Assembly (NCBI RefSeq): GCF_001422205.1
Contig: NZ_LMMJ01000014.1
Location: forward strand, 31,152 to 95,151
Reading direction: 5' to 3'
DNA: 64,000 bases
Origin: Curtobacterium sp. Leaf261
GTDB taxonomy: Bacteria; Actinomycetota; Actinomycetes; Actinomycetales; Microbacteriaceae
Below, one piece after another: positions 15,496-22,636 of this stretch. The notes beneath the pieces are model-generated. The model searched no databases and was not told the origin of the DNA. It was given only the letters and a program-made list of their open reading frames with translations. Within the stretch, counting starts at the first letter, position 1. Every line of letters starts with the position of its first letter. The translations under genes and the position numbers were made by a program.

Positions 15496-16841
15496 GCCGT
15501 CACCGCCTCGTTGATCGCCGTGGCGATGGCCGACACCGCGTCGTCCGCCGACCGGCCCTGGAACGCCAGCTCGAGCTGGTCCTGCAGCGCGGTGTTGATC
15601 GCCGCGAACCCGGGCACGGTCGTCTCGCGGACGGCGGCCTCGGTGATCGTCGTCGCCTGCTGCCCGAACACCGTCATGACGTCGGGGCGGATCGCGTAGT
15701 CGAGCGGCGTCTCGGCGAGGCTCTTCAACGTCGGCAGTTCGTTCGCCCGCTGGCAGAAGTCGCGCATCTGTTCTTCTTCGACGAGGAACTTGAGGAACGC
15801 CGCCGCGAGCTCCGGGTTCGCGGTGTCGCGGGTCGCGACGATGGCGTTGCCGCCGAGGTCCGACGCGGCGGCCTGGTCGCGCGGCATGTAGGTCGTGGCC
15901 CACTCGCCGCCCTGGTACCCGTTCTTCTGGTCGGCGAGCTCCGGCACGAGGAAGTCGCCGATGAACGTCATCGGGACGGTCTGGTTCAGGAAGAAGTTGT
16001 CCGAGTACACGGTCGTCTTGATGGTGTTGTTCGCCGGCACCCACCGCTCGTCGAAGAACCGCTTCGAGAACTCCATCGCGCGGTGCCCGGCGTCGCTGTC
16101 CACCGCCGACTTCGTGAGGTCCGCCGTCAGCAGTGACCCACCCGCCTGGTAGACGAAGCTCGCCCAGCGGTACGCACCCGCAGCCGTCCAGTCGTACGCG
16201 AACGGGTACTGCTTGTCGGGCAACGACTTCCGGAGCTTGGTCGCCACGTCGGCGAACTCGTCCCAGGTCCAAGCGTCGTCGAGGCGGTCCGGCACGGCGC
16301 CGATGCCCGCGGTCTCGAACGCCTTGGTGTTGTAGGCGATCGCCGTCGTGTCGGTCTGGTGCGGCACACCGTAGACATGGCCCTCGAACCGGACGGCGTC
16401 CCACAGCGCCGGCAGGAACGCGGCGGCCTCGGCGTCGGTCACGTACGGCGTCATGTCGAGCAGGACCCCGTGCGAGGTGTACTTGCCGATGCTCGTGTAG
16501 TCGACCCGGAAGACGTCCGGCGCGGTGCGCGACAGGATGCCGCGGTCGATGCTCGAGAAGAAGCCCTCGTACGGCAGGGTCTGGAGCACGATGGTCGTGC
16601 CGGGGTGGCGGGCCTCGAACGTCTTCTTGGCGTGCGCGAACCCCGCGTTCTCGCCGTCGCTGCCGCCCCAGAACGCGAACCGCAGGGTGCCCGTGACGTT
16701 GCCGACGCTCGCCTTGGACCCCGGTGAGGCGTCGCTCGGCGCGGGGCCGTTGTTCGCGACGCAGGCGGTCAGGGCGCCGAGCGCCACGGTGCTCACCGCG
16801 CCCGACAGGAGCGCGCGACGCGAGAACGTCGGTGTTGCCAT
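15492..16841 (-). CDS. Sugar ABC transporter substrate-binding lipoprotein
   Basis: This 449-residue protein has a signal with paired Arg (TFSRRALLSG) and a lipobox (LTACV) near residue 27. A class I solute-binding domain of the MalE/UgpB type follows. The first mature block (LRFAFWGGSDGE) and the C-terminal helix-rich part are typical. The start at 16841 has a clean AAGGAG eight bases upstream; a longer reading from 16877 lacks one. It is the first gene of the importer operon. The sugar is not evident from sequence. Confidence 0.92.
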   Translation of the reverse strand: MATPTFSRRALLSGAVSTVALGALTACVANNGPAPSDASPGSKASVGNVTGTLRFAFWGGSDGENAGFAHAKKTFEARHPGTTIVLQTLPYEGFFSSIDRGILSRTAPDVFRVDYTSIGKYTSHGVLLDMTPYVTDAEAAAFLPALWDAVRFEGHVYGVPHQTDTTAIAYNTKAFETAGIGAVPDRLDDAWTWDEFADVATKLRKSLPDKQYPFAYDWTAAGAYRWASFVYQAGGSLLTADLTKSAVDSDAGHRAMEFSKRFFDERWVPANNTIKTTVYSDNFFLNQTVPMTFIGDFLVPELADQKNGYQGGEWATTYMPRDQAAASDLGGNAIVATRDTANPELAAAFLKFLVEEEQMRDFCQRANELPTLKSLAETPLDYAIRPDVMTVFGQQATTITEAAVRETTVPGFAAINTALQDQLELAFQGRSADDAVSAIATAINEAVTA

Positions 16842-16869
16842 CGTTCGGCTCCTTCGTGCCGTGCAGGTC

Positions 16870-16900
16870 CGGGTCACCCGACACGACTCGGGTCACCCGA
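16870..16900. promoter_or_regulatory. Direct repeat of CGGGTCACCCGA upstream of ABC operon
   Basis: CGGGTCACCCGA occurs at 16870-16881 and again at 16889-16900. The 19-bp period is close to two helical turns, and each unit is itself partly palindromic (CGGGT/ACCCG). It lies 29-59 bp upstream of the binding-protein start. It is a probable binding site for a regulator not encoded in the operon. Confidence 0.55.
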
Positions 16901-16983
16901 ACGTAGTCCGCGCCACCGACATCCGTGATGCTCCCCACCTGCTCGGCTCCGCTGTGATCCACGCCGCGCAGCATCACGCCTCC

Positions 16984-17037
16984 GTGTTCATGTTTGGATG
17001 TGGTTCAATCATCGTGAACATGGCGTGTTCATGAACG
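16984..17037. promoter_or_regulatory. AbiE-type operator with repeated GTGTTCATG
   Basis: GTGTTCATG occurs at 16984-16992 and again within 17024-17037, where GTTCATGAAC is a perfect palindrome. An inverted relative, CGTGAACATG, lies at 17013-17022. The region is AT-rich and immediately precedes the antitoxin start. AbiEi antitoxins are known to bind inverted repeats in their own promoter, so this is the likely autoregulatory site. Confidence 0.6.
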
Positions 17038-17044
17038 GAGACCG

Positions 17045-18070
17045 ATGCTTCCCGCCACGACAGTCAGCATCCACGATCGCCTCGCCGAGTACGGCCTCGC
17101 CCTCGAACCCGCCACCGCCGCCGACGAGCACGGCCCCTCGGCGCGGCGTGCGAACCTGTCGCACGAGCGCCTTGGTGCGCTCGGCGAGGTCCAGGTCCTC
17201 TGGCCGGCGAGCATGTCGATCGGCGGGCTCGGACCCATGCTGGACCGTCCAGGGCGTGAGAAGACCCTGTTGCTCGGCGATCATGTGGGTGTGCGAAGCG
17301 CAGACGGGCTCCGCAGGGCTGGCTTCAACTACGCAGATCGGGCGGGGAACGCGTTCGTGAGCATCGGGGGGCTGCACCTTGACGCTCGTGGCCGGAGTCG
17401 AGGGCGTCAGGAGCGCATCCAGAGATCCGGTCTCGGACCGCAGAGCACGAACCTCTTCAGCACCAAACGGTCGCGAGTCGTCTTCGTGCTCTTGAGCTGG
17501 TCGGCGCTCGTAGAGGCACCGATCCGCACCATCGCGGCGGCGGCTGGTGTGTCCGTGGGAACCGTGGTCGAAGCGATCGAGATGCTGAGGGTCGCGGGGT
17601 TCCTCACGGACGCAGCGGGCGTCCGGCGGCTCCATCGTGACGACGAACTCAGGGAGCTCTGGATCGCCGCCTACCCGCTCGGCCTCGGAGCGACGACAGC
17701 GGTGCAGGCGTTCGCGGGCGATCCGCGATCCGTCTCGCTTCCGGACGGCGTGCGGGGACACAGCAGTGGAGAGCTCGCGGTGGACCTGCGTGGACTGACG
17801 GCGATCGTCTACGTGTCCAGGTGGGACCCGCGGATGGCATTCCAGAACCGATGGCGATCAGACGCCGAACCGAACATCTTCGTCCGCGAGGAGTTCTGGA
17901 ACGAGCCATCGAGGGACGACCGCGCGCAGGACGCCGCAGCGCCGACCGGGTCGCTCCCGCCCGCCCCACCGCTTCTTGTCTACGCCGACCTCGTTGCCGC
18001 TCGTGAAGCTCGCCAGTGGACTGCGGCAGCCCAGCTCAAGGGCCGGAACCCGATGCTCCGTGTCAGTTGA
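17045..18070 (+). CDS. abiEi: Type IV TA system AbiEi-family antitoxin
   Basis: The 341-residue protein has a winged-helix region at about residues 170-200 (TIAAAAGVSVGTVVEAIEML). It also has the antitoxin body pattern G-A-T-T-A...AIVYVSRWDP...NIFVREEFW near the C-terminus, as in the AbiEi_2 group. AbiEi represses the operon and neutralises AbiEii. The downstream overlapping nucleotidyltransferase supports the call. The ATG at 17045 follows GGAG, with autoregulatory repeats just upstream. The winged helix sits in the middle rather than at the N-terminus, as seen in this subgroup. Confidence 0.75.
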   Translation: MLPATTVSIHDRLAEYGLALEPATAADEHGPSARRANLSHERLGALGEVQVLWPASMSIGGLGPMLDRPGREKTLLLGDHVGVRSADGLRRAGFNYADRAGNAFVSIGGLHLDARGRSRGRQERIQRSGLGPQSTNLFSTKRSRVVFVLLSWSALVEAPIRTIAAAAGVSVGTVVEAIEMLRVAGFLTDAAGVRRLHRDDELRELWIAAYPLGLGATTAVQAFAGDPRSVSLPDGVRGHSSGELAVDLRGLTAIVYVSRWDPRMAFQNRWRSDAEPNIFVREEFWNEPSRDDRAQDAAAPTGSLPPAPPLLVYADLVAAREARQWTAAAQLKGRNPMLRVS

Positions 18071-18881
18071 TCCGAAGCGCCTCGACCTCCTGGAGAGCGT
18101 CGTCGGGGAGATCGTTCGGAAGATCGGCATCGAGCCGCACCGGATCATGGTGATCGGTGCCGAAGCACGGGATCTCATGCACTCCGGGCAGGGTCACGAC
18201 TTCGACCTCCGGGGGACGACGGACGTCGACCTCGCCCTGGTGCTGGACGACTGGAGCGCCTTCGATCGGATGCAGTCGTGCTTCCCGAAGCTCGGGAGCA
18301 ACGGCATCCGGTTCCGCGTCTCAGGAGTCGCCGTGGACGTGATGCCGTTCGGAGGAGTCGAGGACCCGACCGGTCTGACGACTCCTGCATCCCGCGGTGA
18401 GGAACTCGTCGTGTTCGGCTTCCAGGACGTCTACGCCTGCGCACGTCCGCTCGAGCTGCCGAGCGGTCGTGTGCGTCTCCCGTCAGTGCCGGGGTACGCC
18501 GCGCTGAAGCTGCGCGCCTGGATCGACCGTTCGCCGTGGGGCGAGGACAAGGACGCCCGCGACCTCGCTGCCGTCATGTTCTGGTACCAGCGTGACCCAG
18601 CAGTCGAGGCGCGAGTGTGGCTGCCCGAGGCAGAGGAGCTGCTCCTGGCTCGCGATACAGACATCGACCGGTACAAGGCGTACCTCCTCGGTGCTGATGC
18701 AGGAGCGGTTCTCTCCGCCGCGAATCGACGAGACCTCGCGGACCGGTTGATCGCCGCCGACCCGGTCGAGCCCCGCGCACTCGATTTCGGTCGACCCTCG
18801 TCGTGGACCGCGGATCCGCTTCGTCGCTCAGTGCTCTTCGACGAGGTCATCCGGGGTGTGGCGATGTCCGAACCTGTCTGA
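18060..18881 (+). CDS. abiEii: AbiEii-like nucleotidyltransferase toxin
   Basis: This protein has about 273 residues. It has the nucleotidyltransferase core: the GAEARDLMHS segment (about 30-39) and then RGTTDVDLAL (about 47-56), whose paired Asp residues bind metal. AbiEii-type toxins transfer nucleotides to RNA (tRNA in studied relatives) and arrest growth. A C-terminal helical part ends with the KLRAWIDR and DARDLAAV patterns common in the family. The GTG at 18060 gives an 11-bp overlap with the antitoxin gene, consistent with coupling. No strong ribosome-binding site is visible. Confidence 0.75.
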   Translation: MSVDPKRLDLLESVVGEIVRKIGIEPHRIMVIGAEARDLMHSGQGHDFDLRGTTDVDLALVLDDWSAFDRMQSCFPKLGSNGIRFRVSGVAVDVMPFGGVEDPTGLTTPASRGEELVVFGFQDVYACARPLELPSGRVRLPSVPGYAALKLRAWIDRSPWGEDKDARDLAAVMFWYQRDPAVEARVWLPEAEELLLARDTDIDRYKAYLLGADAGAVLSAANRRDLADRLIAADPVEPRALDFGRPSSWTADPLRRSVLFDEVIRGVAMSEPV

Positions 18882-18921
18882 GCGACCCCTGCCGGGCATC
18901 ACGGAGCGGACCCGCCATCGG

Positions 18922-19531
18922 TCAGGCCCCGGCGCCGAGCTCCCAGCGCAGGGTCCCGACGTGCGCGTCGAGCGGCTCGACGAGCACGCGGGCGAGCGGG
19001 CCATCGGGATCGCCGTCGCCGAGCGTGGAGAACGTGAACAGGACCCAGGTGCGCTCTTCGGACGGCCCGGCGATCGTGTAGCTGACTCGACGAGCGCGCC
19101 GTGGTTGCAGGCCGCTCGCGGATCCGTCCGGGGCGTCCTCCTCGACGAGCTCCTCGCGGAGCGCGGGCTGACCGTCGACGTCGACGACACTCGCGAGGGC
19201 ATCGCTCCGTGCCGCGAGCGCGTCGACGAGCTCGTCGTCTGGGACGTCCGTCGGCTGCGGGTCGCGCCACTCGGCCACCGTGTACGAGGCGGCGACGGCG
19301 ACATCCCCCGTCCGGCTCGTCGGCAGGGACACCAGTCCCGCTCCCGCCTCCCGCGCCTGGTCGACGAGTTCCGTCAGGTGGCGCCTGACCTCCTCCCGGA
19401 ACGGCGTCGCCCGGTCCGGGGCACCTCCGCCGCGCGAGCTCGCGGATGCGTCGGTCGACGTCCGGACGGCTCGCGGGGTCGAGGGGCAGCTGCTCCCACC
19501 CCGGGATGTCGACGATCGAGTACTCGGTCAT
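18922..19531 (-). pseudogene. Frameshifted conserved hypothetical gene
   Basis: Two frames together give one sensible protein of about 200 residues. The first 35 codons start at the ATG at 19531 (MTEYSIVDIPGWEQLPLDP). The remainder is in another frame and ends at 18922 (for example VSYTIAGPSEERTWVLFTF). The join needs removal of one base in the GC-rich run at about 19424-19436. The family is not recognised. The start overlaps the upstream gene stop (ATGA). The shift could be real decay or a sequencing error. Confidence 0.55.
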
Positions 19532-20216
19532 GCCAGGACCTCCTGCGCTCTCGGGTCGGCCGGGTCGACGGAGACCGCGACGAGCAGCCGCACGAGCGCG
19601 GCCACGGCGTCGTCCGCGGTCGACGGGTCGGGGAGTGTCGACGACACGACGACATCGAGGTCGACGGTGTGCCGGACGATGTCGACGCGGAGGGCGAGTC
19701 TGCCCTCCGACGGCGCGGGTCACGAGCACTCCGCACTCCGCACTCCGCACTCCGCACCCCGTCGCCGAGGTCGTCCAGCAGGTACTTCGTCGTCCGACGA
19801 CCGAGCGGCCCTGCCGCACCGAACTGCAGCAGGCCCGGCAGGTGGTCGCCGTCCGGATCCGCGGTCCGGAACACCCTGAGGGCTGCGCGCACAGCCGGCG
19901 CGAGGTGACGCCAGGTGTCGTCGTCCTCACGGCGCCATCCGGGGTCTACCAGGACGTCGACGGAGCCGACCGTCTTGCCGGCATGCGGCCGTGGGCCGGA
20001 CGCGAGCCGTGCCTCCCGGCCGTCGCCCGGTTCCGTCGATGCGGACGGACCGAGTGCGACCGTCGTCGGGCGCCACACGCGAGCGGCCGGGAGGCCCGGT
20101 GCAGGCAGGAGCGCACCGCGCGTCTCCGGCCAGGTGCGGACCGGCACCGCGTGGCCGACGCCCGTCGTCGTCACCGTCGTCGCCGCCGCCGCCGTCGCCG
20201 TCGCCGTCACCGTCAC
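19528..20216 (-). pseudogene. Frameshifted hypothetical gene containing a 7-bp repeat tract
   Basis: A plausible reading starts at the GTG at 20216, which overlaps the upstream stop as GTGA. It begins with a Val/Thr/Ala repeat segment, then a soluble body (for example VDVLVDPGWRREDDDTWRHL and TTKYLLDDLGDG). The frame is lost at the tandem repeats at 19726-19760. A second frame carries a clear C-terminus (LALRVDIVRHTVDLDVVV) down to 19528. The total length is not a multiple of three. The function is unknown. Confidence 0.5.
19726..19760. repeat. 7-bp tandem repeat GCACTCC inside a coding region
   Basis: Four perfect copies of GCACTCC and one variant (GCACCCC) lie at 19726-19760. Because 7 is not a multiple of 3, gain or loss of a unit shifts the frame of the minus-strand gene crossing it. 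The tract coincides with the loss of its reading frame. Confidence 0.85.
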
Positions 20217-20350
20217 GAGACGGTGACGGGCAGCCACTCCAGCCCGAGTTCGCGCGCCGCCTGGATGCGGTGGTTGCCGTCGTTGATGGTCCACGAGCCA
20301 CCGTCCCTCGAGAGCCCGACCGCGAGCAGGGGCTGGCTGGTCTGTCCAGA
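20213..20350 (-). pseudogene. C-terminal remnant of a ParB-nuclease-like gene
   Basis: Forty-six open codons end in a segment like the ParB/Srx nuclease core: WTINDGNHRIQAARELGLEW, with the GNHR motif. No start codon exists in this frame; a stop lies at 20351-20353. Another frame just upstream offers VIWTDQ, suggesting one more frameshift. The divergent nei gene starts 88 bp away, so the N-terminal part is missing. The stop overlaps the next gene's GTG. Confidence 0.45.
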
Positions 20351-20438
20351 TCACGAACCCCCCGCGAGCGTCCGAGGTGTTGGAGCGTCCGTGACCGGAC
20401 GGCTCGCGGCTGTCGGCGGTCGCGCGTACACCTGAGGG

Positions 20439-21233
20439 GTGCCCGAGGGAGACAGCGTGTACCGCCTCGCCGCGCGGTTGCGCCCGGCGCTCGACGGGCA
20501 GACGATCGTCGCCGGAGAACTCCGCGCCGGCGCCGCTGCCGGCACGAGCCTCGCCGACTGGCGCGTCCTCGGACACGACACGCACGGCAAGCACCTGCTG
20601 ACGCGCTTCGACGGCGGATGGACCCTGCACACGCACCTCCGGATGCAGGGGTCCTGGACCGTCACCGCGCCGGGCCGGGTGGTCCCGCGATCGGTCGCTC
20701 CGACGGTGCGGGTCCGCATGCGCACCGCTTGGGAGCGGACGGCGTGGGGCATCGAGCTCCCGGTGGTGGACCTCGTGCGGACCGAAGACGAGCCAGCGGT
20801 GATCGGGCACCTCGGTCCCGATCCACTGCGGAGCGACTGGGATCCGGTGATCGCGGCCGAACGGCTGGCGCGTGACCCTGGTCGTCCCGTCATCGCGGCG
20901 CTCCTCGACCAGCGGAACCTCGCCGGGCTCGGGAACATGTGGGCGAACGAGCTGTGCTTCCTGCTCGGCTACGGACCCTGGCGGGCTGTCCGCGACACCG
21001 ACACCGCCGCGCTCGTCCGGACAGCGCACCGCGGCCTCCGCGCGTCGGTCTCGATCCCCGGCATGTTCCAGACCACCACCGGGGTGACCCGTCGCGGCGA
21101 GCGGCACTGGGTCGTCGGTCGCGCGGGTCGTCCGTGCCTCCGCTGCGGCACGACGGTCCTGGTCCGCGCCGAGGTCGCGGACGACCCGGACCACCGCCGC
21201 ACGTGGTGGTGCCCGCACTGCCAACCGTGCTGA
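20439..21233 (+). CDS. Fpg/Nei-family DNA glycosylase
   Basis: The 264-residue protein starts at GTG with PEGDSVYRLAARL, which supplies the catalytic N-terminal Pro (after Met removal) and Glu of Fpg/Nei enzymes. These are bifunctional base-excision repair glycosylases that remove oxidised bases and cut the abasic site. The helix-two-turn-helix region contains the LAGLGNMWANE pattern. A C4 zinc finger closes the protein (CLRCGT...WWCPHCQPC). Its sequence is closest in layout to actinobacterial Nei2. The stop codon marks the left edge of the island. Confidence 0.92.
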   Translation: MPEGDSVYRLAARLRPALDGQTIVAGELRAGAAAGTSLADWRVLGHDTHGKHLLTRFDGGWTLHTHLRMQGSWTVTAPGRVVPRSVAPTVRVRMRTAWERTAWGIELPVVDLVRTEDEPAVIGHLGPDPLRSDWDPVIAAERLARDPGRPVIAALLDQRNLAGLGNMWANELCFLLGYGPWRAVRDTDTAALVRTAHRGLRASVSIPGMFQTTTGVTRRGERHWVVGRAGRPCLRCGTTVLVRAEVADDPDHRRTWWCPHCQPC

Positions 21234-21235
21234 AC

Positions 21236-22120
21236 GCACCGAACGCTCAGGACGCGGACACGGTGGTCGGCATCCTGAACGCTAACGGAAAGAAGGGGCC
21301 GGCAACGGCACTCGTCGGCATGGAGAACTGGGCCGACAAGACCCGGCAGTCCGTCTACGCGACCGCGCAACGCATGGCCGGGGCCCTCGCCTACGACGAG
21401 CTCCTGGAATGGACCTCGGCGGAGGGCGTGCGCCGGTTCGACGTCGACGCGTTCGTGCAGTCCGAGGACCTGCTGATCCTGCTCTCCAAAGACGGCGTGG
21501 GATCGGCCGGCGCGATCCTGACCTCCCTCGTGCGAGCAATCTGCAAGACCGGGGAACGTCTCGCGCAGCGCTCCGGAGGACGCCTGCCCGTGCCGCTGGT
21601 GATCGAGCTCGATGAGTGCGCCAACATCGTCCGCTGGCCAGCGCTACCGTCCGTGTACTCGTTCTACGGTTCGCTCGGGATGCCGATCAACACGTACTTC
21701 CAATCGAAGGACCAGGCGGTGGAAGCGTTCGGGCAGAACGGGTGGGGCGCGATCTGGGGTGCCGCCGTCACCCGCGTATTCGGCGGCGGCGCGATGGACC
21801 CCGAGTTTCTCCGCGGGCTGTCGAACCTGATCGGTGAGCGTGAGGAGGTCACCTACGGCGGGTCAACGCAAGACAGTGGGGCATCGTCGACGTCGACGTC
21901 CACCCGCCGGGTGCCGGTCCTCTCCGTTGACGACCTCGCGAACCTGCCGTTATGGCGGGCCGTGATGTTCAACTCCAACACCCGCCCCGTGATCCTCGAC
22001 TCGAGGCCCTGGTTCCGGGACAGAAGGCTCCGGGACCTCATCGATCGCGACGCCCCGCCCCCGTGCGAGCCACGGTCAACCAGTTCGGGCTCCGGGCAGG
22101 CGGTGACCCGTGGCCGGTGA
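21236..22120 (+). pseudogene. 5'-truncated TraG/VirD4-type conjugative coupling protein
   Basis: This reading frame holds only the C-terminal half of a type IV coupling ATPase. LVIELDECANI contains the Walker B region (near 21600-21630). A TraG/TraM-recognition-like segment follows (NTYFQSKDQAVEAFG and later RVPVLSVDDLANLP). The Walker A half is missing; the frame continues into the nei gene without a start. Such proteins deliver DNA to a conjugation pore. It is the best evidence that the island includes debris of an integrative conjugative element. Confidence 0.75.
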
Positions 22121-22544
22121 GACCGGAAGTGTGCATCCCCCAGATGGCACGGGGGATGCAGTAGATCCTGAGTATGGGGATGAGGTCCGGGATGCCTTTC
22201 TGGCGTGGGTGGTCGAGCACTTCACGGGGATCGAACACGTGCACACCGACAAACGGGCACCGTGGTGTGCGGAGTGGTGGCGGCATCCCGAAGTCGTCGC
22301 GCGACTGTGGGCACTGTGGCAGGCACGTCTGCAGGCCGATGAAGACTCCAGCGTCCGCCTCGACGCGGTCTCCGACTGGTGGTTGACGCACTGGGACCGC
22401 CACGCAGCAATCCTCCTCGATCCCCGTACCGGCCCGTTCCGGAAGTGCGACCGCACCCTCGGCCATCTCCACGAGACCCATGGCGCCGCAACACCCGGTA
22501 TAGACATCCAGTGGCCACCGTCTGACTGGCGAGTTGCGTCGTGA
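22110..22544 (+). CDS. DUF4913-type mobile-element protein
   Basis: This 144-residue protein starts at GTG and overlaps the end of the coupling-protein remnant by 11 bp. Its pattern WCAEWWRHPEVVARLWALW, followed by DWWLTHWDRH, matches DUF4913 proteins. These are commonly encoded beside the coupling ATPase on actinobacterial conjugative elements. The molecular function is unknown. The gene looks intact despite the truncated neighbour. Confidence 0.75.
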   Translation: MAGETGSVHPPDGTGDAVDPEYGDEVRDAFLAWVVEHFTGIEHVHTDKRAPWCAEWWRHPEVVARLWALWQARLQADEDSSVRLDAVSDWWLTHWDRHAAILLDPRTGPFRKCDRTLGHLHETHGAATPGIDIQWPPSDWRVAS

Positions 22545-22593
22545 GCGGCGACGGATCTCGCTAGTGCGAGGACCTCATGCGGAGGGTGTACAG

Positions 22594-22621
22594 GTAGCGC
22601 CCCTGGTGCTGCTTGCGCTAC
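22594..22621. terminator. Stem-loop between convergent genes
   Basis: GTAGCGC at 22594-22600 pairs with GCGCTAC at 22615-22621 across a 14-nt loop. It lies 16 bp beyond the stop of the large LamG gene and 50 bp after the DUF4913 gene, so it could terminate both. Confidence 0.4.
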
Positions 22622-22636
22622 GCGCCCGGGGCGACT

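Noticed and set aside
14452-15699. 415-codon plus-strand frame opposite the ABC permease
   Set aside because: Antisense shadow; the minus strand encodes a permease with EAA motif and overlapping start/stop codons.
19726-19760. Simple phase-variation switch by the 7-bp repeats
   Set aside because: Changing the repeat number to enter the downstream frame meets a TGA directly after the tract, so a clean on/off switch by this tract alone is not supported.
19726-19760. CRISPR-like array
   Set aside because: Units are 7 bp without spacers; no cas genes in the window.
18856-19908. 350-codon plus-strand frame over the frameshifted genes
   Set aside because: No motif, Arg-rich shadow composition; the minus-strand frames show sensible protein sequence and ATGA/GTGA junctions.
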